64,000 nt of DNA from Brevibacterium sp. S22 (GTDB lineage: Bacteria > Actinomycetota > Actinomycetes > Actinomycetales > Brevibacteriaceae). Below the pieces are notes generated by a model. The model had not been told where the DNA came from. It did no database searches and worked only from the letters and a program-made list of their open reading frames with translations. The DNA lies in the NCBI RefSeq assembly GCF_004745485.1, contig NZ_RHFG01000004.1, forward strand, positions 124,001-188,000, given 5' to 3'. Below are positions 35,098-43,931 of this stretch, piece after piece (positions within the stretch are counted from its first letter, which is position 1; each line of letters begins with the position of its first letter). A program made the translations under genes and the position numbers.

Positions 35098-35924
35098 CGG
35101 TGCCCCTCCCCTGGAGTCGTAGGAATTCCGGATTGCGGGTGCCCGTCGGCGCCGGCAGCAGTGTCTGTGTCAGCAGTGTCTGCGGATGCGCCGGCACCAC
35201 CGGAACGGCGGCGACGGATGAATGAGCGCACAGCCCAGCCGGCGACGACAAAGACGAAGACGGACAAAGAGGTCACTGCTCCCAGTCCGAGCGGCAGCAG
35301 CGGGGTCAGGCCCACAGCGATGAGGATGCCGATGACGGTCAGCGAGAGTGTGATCCGGTTCTTCAGATCCCCGCGGATGAGGCAGAAGAGGATGATCGGG
35401 AAGGCTGCGTCGAGACCGAGCAGGTCCGCGTTGATGACATTGCCCAGCCACTGCCCGACCATAGCGCCGCCGGGCCACATGATGGCGATCGCGGCCCCCA
35501 TCAGCAGGAACGCGTGCCACTTCGCGCGGTCGTTGTGACCGGTGCGCGAGATCGCGGTGGATTCGTCGTTGATCCAGTGAGAGGCGATGAGTGCTCGCCA
35601 GTCCTGTGGGAAGAAGGGGCCGACGGCGACACCGAAGGCGAAGTTTCGGGAGTTGACGAGGAGTCCTGCGAGCACGGCGAGGATCGGGGCGCCGCCGGCG
35701 GCGATGACGCCGACGAAGGTGAACTCGGCCGCGCCGCCGAGGGCGAACATCGCCAGCAGCAGCGTCTGCCACCAGGCGAAACCGGAGACGGCGGAGATCG
35801 CCCCGTACGAGAGCGCGACTGCGATGATCGTGATGGTGACGATGGCCACCGCCCGATAGGTCGAACCGGGCAGAACCCGCTCGACCCGAGGCTTCCGCTC
35901 CGCCGTGCGAAATAATGAACTCAT
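35094..35924 (-). CDS. azlC: AzlC-like branched-chain amino acid exporter
   Basis: 276 residues with seven or eight helices. The AzlC core runs through MFALGGAAEFTFVGVIAAGG, LLVNSRNFAFGVAVG and HWINDESTAISRTG. The C-terminal 35 residues are Ala/Asp/Thr-rich. It forms a two-gene operon with azlD (4-base overlap) and is divergent from an XRE-cupin regulator with an inverted repeat between them, which probably governs it. AzlCD-type pairs export leucine, isoleucine or toxic analogues. Confidence 0.9.
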   Translation of the reverse strand: MSSLFRTAERKPRVERVLPGSTYRAVAIVTITIIAVALSYGAISAVSGFAWWQTLLLAMFALGGAAEFTFVGVIAAGGAPILAVLAGLLVNSRNFAFGVAVGPFFPQDWRALIASHWINDESTAISRTGHNDRAKWHAFLLMGAAIAIMWPGGAMVGQWLGNVINADLLGLDAAFPIILFCLIRGDLKNRITLSLTVIGILIAVGLTPLLPLGLGAVTSLSVFVFVVAGWAVRSFIRRRRSGGAGASADTADTDTAAGADGHPQSGIPTTPGEGHR

Positions 35925-35948
35925 GTTCCATACAGTGCACTCTCAGCC

Positions 35949-35970
35949 ATCGTTCGTCAACCCGAACGAT
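35949..35970. promoter_or_regulatory. candidate operator between azlC and the XRE-cupin gene
   Basis: ATCGTTCG (35949-35956) and CGAACGAT (35963-35970) form a perfect 8-bp inverted repeat with a 6-bp spacer. It sits just upstream of the -10 box of the regulator and within the azlC promoter region, a good place for autoregulation and azlCD control. Confidence 0.65.
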
Positions 35971-35978
35971 CTAACCGC

Positions 35979-35984
35979 TATAGT
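35979..35984 (+). promoter_or_regulatory. -10 box of the XRE-cupin gene (leaderless start)
   Basis: TATAGT, 6 nt before ATG 35991. No ribosome-binding site is present. Confidence 0.55.
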
Positions 35985-35990
35985 GAACCC

Positions 35991-36653
35991 ATGACCTCAC
36001 GAAGCAACGTCGATTCGCTGAATGACTCACAGGGCGGCACCGAACCCGCCGAGACGGTCGATGACCATGCCGTCGGCGAGGCCGGCTCGTCTGCTTCCGG
36101 TGCTGCGCTTTCACCGAGCCAGCAGATCGCTGCGGCGCTGAAGCGTGAACGGCTGCGGGCCGGACTCTCTTTGTCGGAGGTCGCTCGGCGGGCAGGCGTC
36201 GGCAAGTCGACGATGTCCGGGCTCGAGACCGGAAGCGGCAATCCGAGTCTGGAGACGATGTGGGCGCTGGCCGCAGCCCTCGACATCCCTCTCGCCCGCC
36301 TGCTCGATCCTCCCCCGCACGAAGTGGCCCTCCAACACGTCGGTGACATGCCGAGCCTGCCTTCGACGACCGCGAACTATGTGGCCACCCTGCTCTCACC
36401 GTCGCCGACGAATGCCCGACGCGATGTCTACTTCATTCAGGCCGAACCGGGCGAACCACGAGAGTCTCAGCCGCACCCGCAGGGCACGATCGAACATGTC
36501 ATCCTCGGCCGAGGGGCTGCTCGCATCGAAGTGCTCGGAAAGTCCTACGACCTGGGTGTCGGCGACTACCTCACCCACCCGGGCGATCAGCCTCATCGCT
36601 TCACGGCTCTGGCACCGGGCACGAACGCCGTCTTCGTCGTCGAGAGCACCTGA
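35991..36653 (+). CDS. XRE-family regulator with C-terminal cupin
   Basis: 220 residues. A low-complexity leader (1-42) is followed by an XRE HTH (LRAGLSLSEVARRAGVGKST, about 56-75, then GLETGSGNPSLETMWALAAA) and a cupin sensor domain (EHVILGRGAARIEVLGKSYD, GDYLTHPGDQPHRF). Regulators of this type next to azlCD usually sense amino-acid-related ligands. It is divergent from azlC with an 8-6-8 inverted repeat between them. The start is supported by the TATAGT box six bases upstream. Confidence 0.88.
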   Translation: MTSRSNVDSLNDSQGGTEPAETVDDHAVGEAGSSASGAALSPSQQIAAALKRERLRAGLSLSEVARRAGVGKSTMSGLETGSGNPSLETMWALAAALDIPLARLLDPPPHEVALQHVGDMPSLPSTTANYVATLLSPSPTNARRDVYFIQAEPGEPRESQPHPQGTIEHVILGRGAARIEVLGKSYDLGVGDYLTHPGDQPHRFTALAPGTNAVFVVEST

Positions 36654-36739
36654 GGCAGATCCAGCCCTCGAGGGTCGCGCCGCCCAAATCGCCGTCGACG
36701 AGCCCTCGGCCCAAAGTGCCGTCGACGAGGGCGTCGCGG

Positions 36740-37888
36740 CTATTCCGCGACCGTTCCGTCGTCCGTGTCAGCCTCCGCCTCCAGCGGCGGCAGCCGTGAC
36801 TGCGCCTCATCCCTCGTCAGGCCAGCCGCCTGGAGGAGGTCCACTGCGACGGTCCGGAGCAGGAGGACGAGGGACTCGTCGTGGATGTCCCAATCGGGCT
36901 TGGCCCGCGGATCCAGTGCACTGGCAGCTTCGGACAGGGCCGCCTCGGCGAGGGATCGGTCGGTGCCCCGCCGCAGCGCGATCTCAAGCTTCTTCGCCCC
37001 CTCGGCCAGCGATCCGACGTAATCGGCGATGACGGGCTTGTCGACTTCGAGCTCGGTGATACCCACGACTCGGCGGGCGATCACACGGATGGTGCGCATC
37101 GCCCGATCAGAGAATTTGTGAGCCCGGGAGAGACGGGTGACCTCGGCGGCGTGACGACGGGCCCGGGCATTGATCTTCGCGGCCTCGCGCGAGATCCGCA
37201 GCGACGACCCCCACGAGTCGATGATGTTCTGGGTCTCGCGGGCGCGTTCAAGGGCACGGTTGGCCAGGGCGGAATCAGAATTCTGCAGTGCCCGCCGCAT
37301 CATCTTGAGGACATCGTCGATCTCCTCGAGCATGTCTGCGGCCAGACGTCTGGGCACTTTTCGGGCGTCTCGGGGGATGAGGAAGGCCAGCAGGATCGCA
37401 CACACGGAACCGGTCAGGGCGTCGAGGGTGCGGGGGAACGGCATGGTGGTGGAGCTGGCCGGGACCACGACGACGTAGACGGATTGGACGGCGATCTGGG
37501 TGATGAAGATGCCGCCGGAGTTGAGGATCGTGCCGATGACAAGACCGATGATGAGGGTGACTGCGAGCTGCCATATGCCGGTGCCGTAGACGTTGACGAG
37601 GAGCTCGCCGACGAGCACTCCGAAGGTCGCGCCGATGCCGATCTCGAGTGCTCGACGCAGCCGTCGGTCGGCGACGGGGCCGATTCCCACCGCCGAAGCG
37701 ACGGCGGCGAGAAACGGGTAGGGGTGGCCGAGGACGTAGACGCAGAAGGCGTATGCGGCGGTCGCAGCGATGGGGATCTGGATCAGCTGACCGGAGTTCA
37801 CCCACACGCGTTTGAGTCCGAGACGCAGTCGATGGGAGAAGACGTTGAATGCCCGCCCTGGCAATTGTCCGACTCGACTCTCCGCCAT
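36740..37888 (-). CDS. FUSC/aromatic-acid-exporter-like membrane protein
   Basis: 382 residues. The N-terminal half has about six helices (IQIPIAATAAYAFCVYVLG; LEIGIGATFGVLVGELLVNV; LAVTLIIGLVIGTILNSGG), the FUSC_2/DUF939 pattern. The C-terminal half is a long helical cytoplasmic domain (DMLEEIDDVLKMMRRALQNS and following), likely coiled coil. It probably exports or senses aromatic or other organic acids. ATG 37888 is chosen because GAGGGGA lies just upstream; an ATG at 37942 lacks one. It is divergent from pepN. Confidence 0.8.
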   Translation of the reverse strand: MAESRVGQLPGRAFNVFSHRLRLGLKRVWVNSGQLIQIPIAATAAYAFCVYVLGHPYPFLAAVASAVGIGPVADRRLRRALEIGIGATFGVLVGELLVNVYGTGIWQLAVTLIIGLVIGTILNSGGIFITQIAVQSVYVVVVPASSTTMPFPRTLDALTGSVCAILLAFLIPRDARKVPRRLAADMLEEIDDVLKMMRRALQNSDSALANRALERARETQNIIDSWGSSLRISREAAKINARARRHAAEVTRLSRAHKFSDRAMRTIRVIARRVVGITELEVDKPVIADYVGSLAEGAKKLEIALRRGTDRSLAEAALSEAASALDPRAKPDWDIHDESLVLLLRTVAVDLLQAAGLTRDEAQSRLPPLEAEADTDDGTVAE

Positions 37889-37973
37889 CAGTCCCCTCTG
37901 CCGCTCAGTGGTGCTGTACTCAGAATACCGGAAATGTGGCATGCTAAAGTCTGTCCGCCGAGGAGGCTAATGA

Positions 37974-40900
37974 ATGACCACGAATCTCACCCGAAGCGAA
38001 GCTCAGAGTCGAACACAGCTGCTCGAGGTCGATTCCTACTCAGTCCATATCGACGTCAGCAATGCCGAAACCGATGCCGACACCTACCATTCTCGTACAG
38101 TCGTCGACTTCACCGCCCGCTTCGTCGATTCGACATTCATCGATCTGATCGCTGACTCCGTGACTTCGGTGCTGATCAATGGGGAGAGCATCTCCCCCGC
38201 CGAGGCGTTCGACGGGGCTCGTATCACGTTCCCTGTCCGCGCCGGCCGCAATTCTCTGACGATCGAAGCGCAGGCCCGCTATTCGACCTCGGGTGAGGGT
38301 CTGCACCGATTCACGGATCCGGCCGACGGCAAGACCTACCTCTATACCCAGTACGAACCCACCGATGCCAGACGGGTGTTCGCGAACTTCGACCAGCCGG
38401 ACCTCAAAGCCGAGTTCATCTTCACGGTCACCGCTCCCGCGCATTTCCAGGTCCTGTCGAACCGGCCCGCGGCGAAGACTGAACCCGCCGATGGCGCGGC
38501 GGGAATCACCTCGGCGGGTGCCACTTCGGCGGGAACCGAATCTGCGGGGACGGTCACCCACTATTTCGAACCGACGCTCAAGCAGTCGAGCTACATCACC
38601 TGCATCACGGCCGGTCCCTATGAAGGGGCGACGGATGAGTGGACGGACCCGCGCACCGGGCAGACCGTGCAGCTGGGCGCGTGGACGCGCGCGAGCCTCG
38701 TCGATCACCTCGACGCAGATGACATCTTCAGTGTCACAAAGGCCGGCCTCGACTTCTTCACCGCGGAGTTCGACTACCCCTACCCGTGGGGCAAGTACGA
38801 TCAGATCTTCGTTCCCGAGTACAACCTCGGCGCGATGGAGAACCCCGGTCTGGTCACGTTCACGGATTCGCTGATCTTCCGTGACAAGGTCACGGACGCC
38901 AATTACGAGTCACGTGCCAACGTCATCCTCCACGAGATGGCGCATATGTGGTTCGGCGATCTGGTGACGATGAAGTGGTGGGACGATCTGTGGCTCAAGG
39001 AGTCCTTCGCCGATTTCATGGGCGGGCTCGCGCTGGCCGAGGCGACCCGGTTCACCGATGGCTGGGTGACGTTCGCGCTGCGGCGCAAGGCGTGGGCGTA
39101 TACACAGGATCTGTACCCCACGACGCATCCGATCGTCGCCGACATCCCCGATGTCGAGGCCGCGAAGCTCAACTTCGACGGCATCACCTATGCCAAAGGC
39201 GCATCCGTGCTCAAGCAGCTCGTCGCGTTCGTCGGCAGGGAGGCGTTCTTCGCCGGATCCAGGCTGTACTTCAAACGCTTCGAGTACGGCAACACCGAGC
39301 TCGCGGATTTCCTCGAATGCCTCGCCGAGGCGGCTCCCGACCGGGACATCGCGACCTGGGCGGCCGCGTGGCTGGGGACGTCCGGAGTCTCGGAACTGTC
39401 CCTGCAGATCACGACGACGGAAGGGTCGGCTGACCCCTCCCCAGGGTCGATTGCGTCCTCCGAGGGGTCGGCTGAGTCCCCCACGGAACCGGTCGGATCC
39501 ACCGGAGCGTCGGTTGGTGCCGAGAGTGATGGGACTTCGTCTGTTTCCGATGTTGCCGCGCCGGGCGCTGGAACCGGGAGGCTCGTGGCTTCGAGCTCGG
39601 GCGCGAAGCTGCGCAGCCCGGATGCGTTCGACGACAGGTTCGACGGAGCGACCGGAGCCGCGCATGCGGCAGAGTCCGGCACGGGCGGCAGCGTTCAGCC
39701 GCCTCGGCGACGATCCGCGACGGAGAAGGTCACGGGCGCCACGATCACCCAGGCCGATTCGGCCGAGGGCACGGCCCTGCTGCGACCGCATACGATCGAG
39801 ATCGCCACGCTCGGGCGGTCGGGACGGGCAGTCGTCCCCCTTGATTCCTTCCGCTTCGAGTTCTCGACCGAGTCGGCGGAGGTCGAGCAACTGATCGGTC
39901 GCAGTGCCGGCGTGATCACTCTGATCAATTACAACGATCTGGACTATGCGCGGGTGCGCCTGGATCCGGCGTCGACGGAGGCGGCGGTCACCTCGGCGTC
40001 ACGGATCACCGAGCCTCTGTCGCGGGCGCTGGTGTGGTCAGCCTTGGACAATGCCGTGCGCGATGGACTCATGCCGGTGCAGAAGTACCTCACCGCCTAT
40101 GCCCGCAGCCTGGGCAAGGAGAGCCACGCAGGGATCATGGCAGGGCTCAGCCAGACCGCCCTGACCTGCATCGATCAGTGGGTGGCGGACCGGAATTTCG
40201 ATGCCGCGATCACGGGACTGCTGGGTGCGGCGCTGGATGCGCTGGCTGCGGCGAAGGCCGGGTCCGATGCGCAGCTGCACCTGGCCAATCTGGTGTTGGC
40301 GCTGACGTCGCGGACGGCACGATGTGCCGCCGGCAGTTCTGCCGTGGCCATGGGGCGTGGATTCGCCAGCCAGATCCTGACGGTGCCGGTCGGCGAGGAG
40401 ATCGACCGAATGTATGCCGACGCCCCGGGACAGTCAGGGCAGTCAGGTCGATCCGGTCAGGCTGGTCAGTCGGGTCAGGCCGGTCAGGCCGGTCAGGCCG
40501 GTCAGGCAGTCGCGGCGCCCCGCAGTTCTCGCACGGGTCGTGGTGCCGAGCATTCGACTGCGACGTTGCCGTTCCGCGGACTCATCAATGATCATGCGCT
40601 GAGGTGGAATGCGCTGACCGCGCTCGTGTGCCTCGGCTGGGCGGATCAGACGGATATCGCGCGCGAAAATCATTCGGATCCCAGCTCTTCGGGTCGGCTC
40701 CATGCCGAGACGGCCAGTGCCGCCCTGCCTCTGCCGATCGTCAAGATCCGTGCGTGGGAGGCCATCCGCGAGGCGGGAGCGCTGAGCAATGATGTGCTGT
40801 CGGCGATCATCGCCGGGTTCATCGCGCCGAGTGCGCTGCCGCTCATCGAGGAGTATGTCGATGAGTACTTCGATGGACTGCTCGGATTCTGGATGGACAA

Positions 40901-41102
40901 CTCCATTGAGATCGCCCGCCGCCTGGTGCTCGGCCTCTACCCCCGGTGGTCCGTCGACGAGGAGGACGTGGTTGAGAAGACCGACGCTTGGTTGGCGGCC
41001 AACGTCGATGCGCCCGCGGCTCTGCGCCGGCTGGTCATCGAACGTCGCGACGATCTGGCCCGTGCGATCTTCCTGAAGTCGACACAGAGTTCGCGTCACT
41101 GA
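37974..41102 (+). CDS. pepN: aminopeptidase N (M1 family)
   Basis: 1042-residue zinc aminopeptidase releasing N-terminal residues from peptides. The exopeptidase motif is LGAMENPGLVTF, and the zinc site VILHEMAHMWFGD continues to the third ligand Glu in KESFADF (about 315-345). Actinobacterial PepN is about 850 residues. The excess is a Ser/Gly/Ala-rich insert of about 120 residues near 480-605, just after the catalytic domain, and a GQAGQAGQ repeat near 820-845. The ATG has AGGAGG 7 bases upstream. Three 19-bp repeats overlap and follow its stop codon. Confidence 0.95.
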   Translation: MTTNLTRSEAQSRTQLLEVDSYSVHIDVSNAETDADTYHSRTVVDFTARFVDSTFIDLIADSVTSVLINGESISPAEAFDGARITFPVRAGRNSLTIEAQARYSTSGEGLHRFTDPADGKTYLYTQYEPTDARRVFANFDQPDLKAEFIFTVTAPAHFQVLSNRPAAKTEPADGAAGITSAGATSAGTESAGTVTHYFEPTLKQSSYITCITAGPYEGATDEWTDPRTGQTVQLGAWTRASLVDHLDADDIFSVTKAGLDFFTAEFDYPYPWGKYDQIFVPEYNLGAMENPGLVTFTDSLIFRDKVTDANYESRANVILHEMAHMWFGDLVTMKWWDDLWLKESFADFMGGLALAEATRFTDGWVTFALRRKAWAYTQDLYPTTHPIVADIPDVEAAKLNFDGITYAKGASVLKQLVAFVGREAFFAGSRLYFKRFEYGNTELADFLECLAEAAPDRDIATWAAAWLGTSGVSELSLQITTTEGSADPSPGSIASSEGSAESPTEPVGSTGASVGAESDGTSSVSDVAAPGAGTGRLVASSSGAKLRSPDAFDDRFDGATGAAHAAESGTGGSVQPPRRRSATEKVTGATITQADSAEGTALLRPHTIEIATLGRSGRAVVPLDSFRFEFSTESAEVEQLIGRSAGVITLINYNDLDYARVRLDPASTEAAVTSASRITEPLSRALVWSALDNAVRDGLMPVQKYLTAYARSLGKESHAGIMAGLSQTALTCIDQWVADRNFDAAITGLLGAALDALAAAKAGSDAQLHLANLVLALTSRTARCAAGSSAVAMGRGFASQILTVPVGEEIDRMYADAPGQSGQSGRSGQAGQSGQAGQAGQAGQAVAAPRSSRTGRGAEHSTATLPFRGLINDHALRWNALTALVCLGWADQTDIARENHSDPSSSGRLHAETASAALPLPIVKIRAWEAIREAGALSNDVLSAIIAGFIAPSALPLIEEYVDEYFDGLLGFWMDNSIEIARRLVLGLYPRWSVDEEDVVEKTDAWLAANVDAPAALRRLVIERRDDLARAIFLKSTQSSRH
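40427..40510. repeat. 9-bp tandem repeat in pepN
   Basis: About nine copies of a GGTCAGGCC-like unit encode the GQS/GQA run inside the C-terminal ERAP1-like domain of PepN. Confidence 0.75.
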
Positions 41103-41143
41103 CCCGAGTTCGCGTCACTGACCCGAGTTCGCGTCACTGACCT
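41087..41143. repeat. three 19-bp tandem repeats spanning the pepN stop
   Basis: The unit GAGTTCGCGTCACTGACCC starts at 41087, 41106 and 41125; the third differs in its last base. The first copy supplies the last pepN codons and its TGA. Confidence 0.9.
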
Positions 41144-41464
41144 GGTGCCGCCTCGGTGGGCGAGCCGGGTCAATGTCCGGTTTGCGCGTCCAGGCCAGAC
41201 CGCTTGCCCGGCCGCCAATAGCGCAAGACGGCATTGAATATGCTGATGGCCGGTGCCCCTGGGTTGGGCACCGGCCATCAGCGTGTCGGCAGTTCGCTGT
41301 TTCGGCCGAATCTCACTCGAACACCTCTGGAGCAGAATCGAGTCGGGTCCGCTAGGTCCTGGTCGGCTCGTTCTTGATCGGCCAGTCCGGGTCGGGTCGG
41401 CCAGTCCAGGTCGGGTCAGCTCGTTCTAGATCAGCCGGTCCAGGTCGGATCAGCTCGATCCAGG
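41103..41464. other. pepN-nlpC convergent intergenic region
   Basis: 362 bases without a gene. From left to right it holds two and a half 19-bp repeats, a CCGCCTCGGTGGGCGAG word, a 17-bp-stem hairpin (41240-41280), unremarkable sequence, and a degenerate 15/19-bp repeat array (41361-41466) that runs into the stop codon of the NlpC/P60 gene. Confidence 0.7.
41240..41280. terminator. hairpin between pepN and nlpC
   Basis: A 17-bp perfect stem (41240-41256 with 41264-41280) has a CTGGGTT loop. T-runs are poor on both strands, but the position between convergent genes suggests a bidirectional terminator. Confidence 0.6.
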
Positions 41465-41466
41465 TC
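41361..41466. repeat. degenerate 15/19-bp repeat array abutting the nlpC stop
   Basis: Units start at 41361, 41380, 41399, 41418, 41433 and 41452, and are variants of GGCCAGTCCAGGTCGGGTC. Two are 15 bp, the others 19 bp. The last merges with the stop codon of the minus-strand gene. Confidence 0.65.
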
Positions 41467-42553
41467 AGAGGATCCGGCGGGCTCCGGAGAATTCGTTTCC
41501 GGTGTCCCACTTCTTCCAGTCGGTGACGTAGACATCCTTCGACGCGTTGGGCGAGTGGATCATCTTGCCGTCGCCGACATACATGCCGACGTGGTGGACC
41601 GTTCCCGAGCTGGTCGAGAAGAACAGCAGGTCACCGGGCTTGAGGTTCGACGAGGAGACAGCCTTGCCCGCTTTCGCCTGTTCGCCCGAGTCGCGGGGCA
41701 GGTCGATGCCGTGGGCCTTATAGACGGAGTAGGTGAATCCGGAGCAGTCGTATCCGTAGGCGGAGACTCCTGCCCACAGGTAGCGCAGTCCCTCGAACTG
41801 CTCAGCGGTCTTCACGAGGTCTTTGCCGCTGGGCTTCTCGGGCTTGTCGCCGACTTCGTAGACATCCACGTCGTCGATGTCGATCCAGGCGGCACCGCCT
41901 CCGGGGAGGGCCACGCGGACGTCGTCGACGTCCTGGGCGATGAGGGGCAGGTCGACGTTGAAGCTGACGTCAGCACCAGTGTCCTTGGTGAATTCGATGC
42001 CTTCGAGTTCGCTCTTGGGCTTCGTGACTACGGCGCGGGGTTGGTCTTCGCGGAGCGTTCCGAACCGGTCGTTTTCGACAAGCTGCTTCTTCGGCAGCCA
42101 GCCCGGGTAGCCCTTCTTGTCTTTCGGGGTCTTCTGGTCGGCGACGGCGACCTTGGCCCAGCTGCCCTTGACGTCGAGGACGGTGACTTCCGAACCGTAG
42201 GTTGCTTGGGTCTCGGTTTTGCCTGTCAGGCCTCGGCGCACATCGGTGGATTTGAGGTTCTTGTTCCACTTCTTGAGGTCGACCGGGTGCTGGAGCGCAG
42301 GCTTGTCGACCTTTCGCGGAGCCTTCGGATCGGTCCACAGAGTCGCTACCGTGACATCGACGTAGGCGGTTTCGCCCTTTTCGATCTTGCCGTCGGTGAT
42401 TCGTTCGAGTTCTTGGCCGGGAACGACATCAGCGGAGATGCCGGACGTCTTTGCGGCGTCGGTCGAGGACAGATTGCTCGACAGTGCGGGAGCACCGGCG
42501 CCGAAAACCAGTCCGACCCCAAGTGCTGCCGAAACAGCAATTTTGGTACGCAT
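41465..42553 (-). CDS. secreted NlpC/P60 peptidoglycan endopeptidase with SH3-like region
   Basis: 362 residues. A signal peptide (MRTKIAVSAALGVGLVFGAG, cleavage after about residue 25) leads to an SH3b-like wall-binding part (about 60-220) with an acidic linker. The C-terminal NlpC/P60 catalytic domain has Cys in AYGYDCSGFTYS, His in SGTVHHVGMYVG and a third residue near HSPN. It should cut D-Glu-gamma-DAP-type peptide bonds in the wall. A promoter (-35 CTGACA, -10 TAGAAT) lies upstream, giving a leader of about 140 nt. A repeat array abuts the stop codon. Confidence 0.92.
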   Translation of the reverse strand: MRTKIAVSAALGVGLVFGAGAPALSSNLSSTDAAKTSGISADVVPGQELERITDGKIEKGETAYVDVTVATLWTDPKAPRKVDKPALQHPVDLKKWNKNLKSTDVRRGLTGKTETQATYGSEVTVLDVKGSWAKVAVADQKTPKDKKGYPGWLPKKQLVENDRFGTLREDQPRAVVTKPKSELEGIEFTKDTGADVSFNVDLPLIAQDVDDVRVALPGGGAAWIDIDDVDVYEVGDKPEKPSGKDLVKTAEQFEGLRYLWAGVSAYGYDCSGFTYSVYKAHGIDLPRDSGEQAKAGKAVSSSNLKPGDLLFFSTSSGTVHHVGMYVGDGKMIHSPNASKDVYVTDWKKWDTGNEFSGARRIL

Positions 42554-42699
42554 TATTTCTCTTTCGGTCTGCGGGCGGCAGGCCCGCGTGGGGGAAGTCT
42601 CCGAAGGTGCGCGAGCGCATTCGGTGTGCAGTCTTCGATTCTGACTCGGCCCCTCCGAAGGGAGTGACCTCGCCGGAAACGAGGAACCACACGATATCG

Positions 42700-42727
42700 A
42701 TTCTACTGCCTGTCACACGACTGTCAG
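42700..42727 (-). promoter_or_regulatory. promoter of the NlpC/P60 gene
   Basis: Minus-strand -35 CTGACA (42722-42727) and -10 TAGAAT (42700-42705) have 16-bp spacing. They predict a 5' leader of about 140 nt with at least two small hairpins. Confidence 0.55.
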
Positions 42728-42809
42728 CTTTCACGACACTGTGACAGGATAACGCGGACTGACCGTGGATTGAAGTGCACTTGCTCGAATCGATGCTGAG
42801 CTGAGACTT

Positions 42810-43931
42810 CTATCCTCTGCCGAGGCCCGGTGAGAATCGAAAATCAGTCGAGGCTCGAGCACCGAGGAATTCGGTGGCGAGCAGCTCGATCGTCTGGATC
42901 CGCCCCGGGTCTTCCCGCACGTCTTCGCCTTCCATGGCACCGGCGATCGGTTGGATCATGATCTCGTCGACGTCGAAGCGCTCTGCGAGTTCTTCGAGCT
43001 GCGCGGCCGCTGATTTCGGGTCACCGATGATCCAGTTGCTGGAGAGCTCTTCGCCGACCATGCGCTCTTGATCGGTCATCACCGAACGCACATCGTCACC
43101 GGCCAGGTGCAGTTTCTCCATGGCTCCGCCGGTGCGCATCCGGGACATCTGCAACATGAAGGGTTCCGATCGCAGCTGTGCCTCTTCCTCGGTGGGTGCG
43201 ACGACGACGTTGGCTGTGACGAAAGTCTGCGGCTGGTCACCGTAGGCACCCGGAGTGAAGTTGTCTCGGTAGATCTTCATTCCCGTGGTGGCCCCGGATG
43301 CGAAGTGGTTGGCAAAGACGTAGGGCATGCCGAGTTCAGCTGCCAGCCTGGCCGAGTAGCCAGATGATCCGAGCAGCCAAGGCAATGGCTGCGTTCCCGG
43401 CACTGCGGCGGGAGTCGCTTTGAGCACGTGCTCACGCCCACCGTGAAGTGGGACGCGCATCCCGTCAGGCTGCATGAGGCTGAGAGTATCGATCACATGT
43501 TGGGGGAACTGTTCGACTGGATCGATGGCTCGCCCTTCCCGGTCGACCATCCTTCCTTCTCCTAGGTGGCCCCGCATGGCCGCCGAAGTGATCGGGTCCG
43601 TCCCCGGTGCACGTCCGATGCCCAGGTCGATGCGGTCGCCGTAGACCGCCGACAGGAGCGCGAAGAGCTCGGCGACTGCCAGTGGAGCATGGTTGGGAAG
43701 CATGACTCCGCCGGAGCCCAGGCGGATCTGTTGTGTGCCCTGACCGAGGTACATGAGTTCGGGTCCAGGCATGGTCGATGCGATCGATGGCATGTTGTGG
43801 TGCTCAGCCACCCAGTAGCGGGTGAAACCGAGCTTGTCTGCAGTGTCGATGATCTGTTTCGAGGCCGCGAACGAATCCGCTGTGGTCTGTCCTGTCCGGA
43901 CAGGGACGAGGTCGAGGATGGAAAGCTTCAT
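42810..43931 (-). CDS. LLM-class flavin-dependent monooxygenase module (internal start)
   Basis: 373 residues if started at ATG 43931: MKLSILDLVPVRTGQTTADS opens a luciferase-like TIM barrel. Conserved pieces are FTRYWVAEHHNMPSIASTMP, IRLGSGGVMLPNHAPL, DLGIGRAPGTDP and LPWLLGSSGYSARLAAELG. It matches the MsnO8-like LLM branch, FMN-dependent, substrate unknown. No stop codon separates it from the DUF222/HNH frame upstream, and no good ribosome-binding site precedes the ATG. It may be made separately from this ATG, or only as the C-terminal part of the fusion. Confidence 0.8.
   Translation of the reverse strand: MKLSILDLVPVRTGQTTADSFAASKQIIDTADKLGFTRYWVAEHHNMPSIASTMPGPELMYLGQGTQQIRLGSGGVMLPNHAPLAVAELFALLSAVYGDRIDLGIGRAPGTDPITSAAMRGHLGEGRMVDREGRAIDPVEQFPQHVIDTLSLMQPDGMRVPLHGGREHVLKATPAAVPGTQPLPWLLGSSGYSARLAAELGMPYVFANHFASGATTGMKIYRDNFTPGAYGDQPQTFVTANVVVAPTEEEAQLRSEPFMLQMSRMRTGGAMEKLHLAGDDVRSVMTDQERMVGEELSSNWIIGDPKSAAAQLEELAERFDVDEIMIQPIAGAMEGEDVREDPGRIQTIELLATEFLGARASTDFRFSPGLGRG

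Noticed and set aside
41087-41143. CRISPR-like array after pepN
   Set aside because: The repeats are directly adjacent with no spacers, only three copies, and there are no cas genes.
42554-42720. c-di-AMP (ydaO-type) riboswitch upstream of the NlpC/P60 gene
   Set aside because: Wall-hydrolase genes in actinobacteria often carry one, and the leader is about 140 nt, but the conserved GGGGAACC and CCGTCAGCTAACCTC cores are absent.
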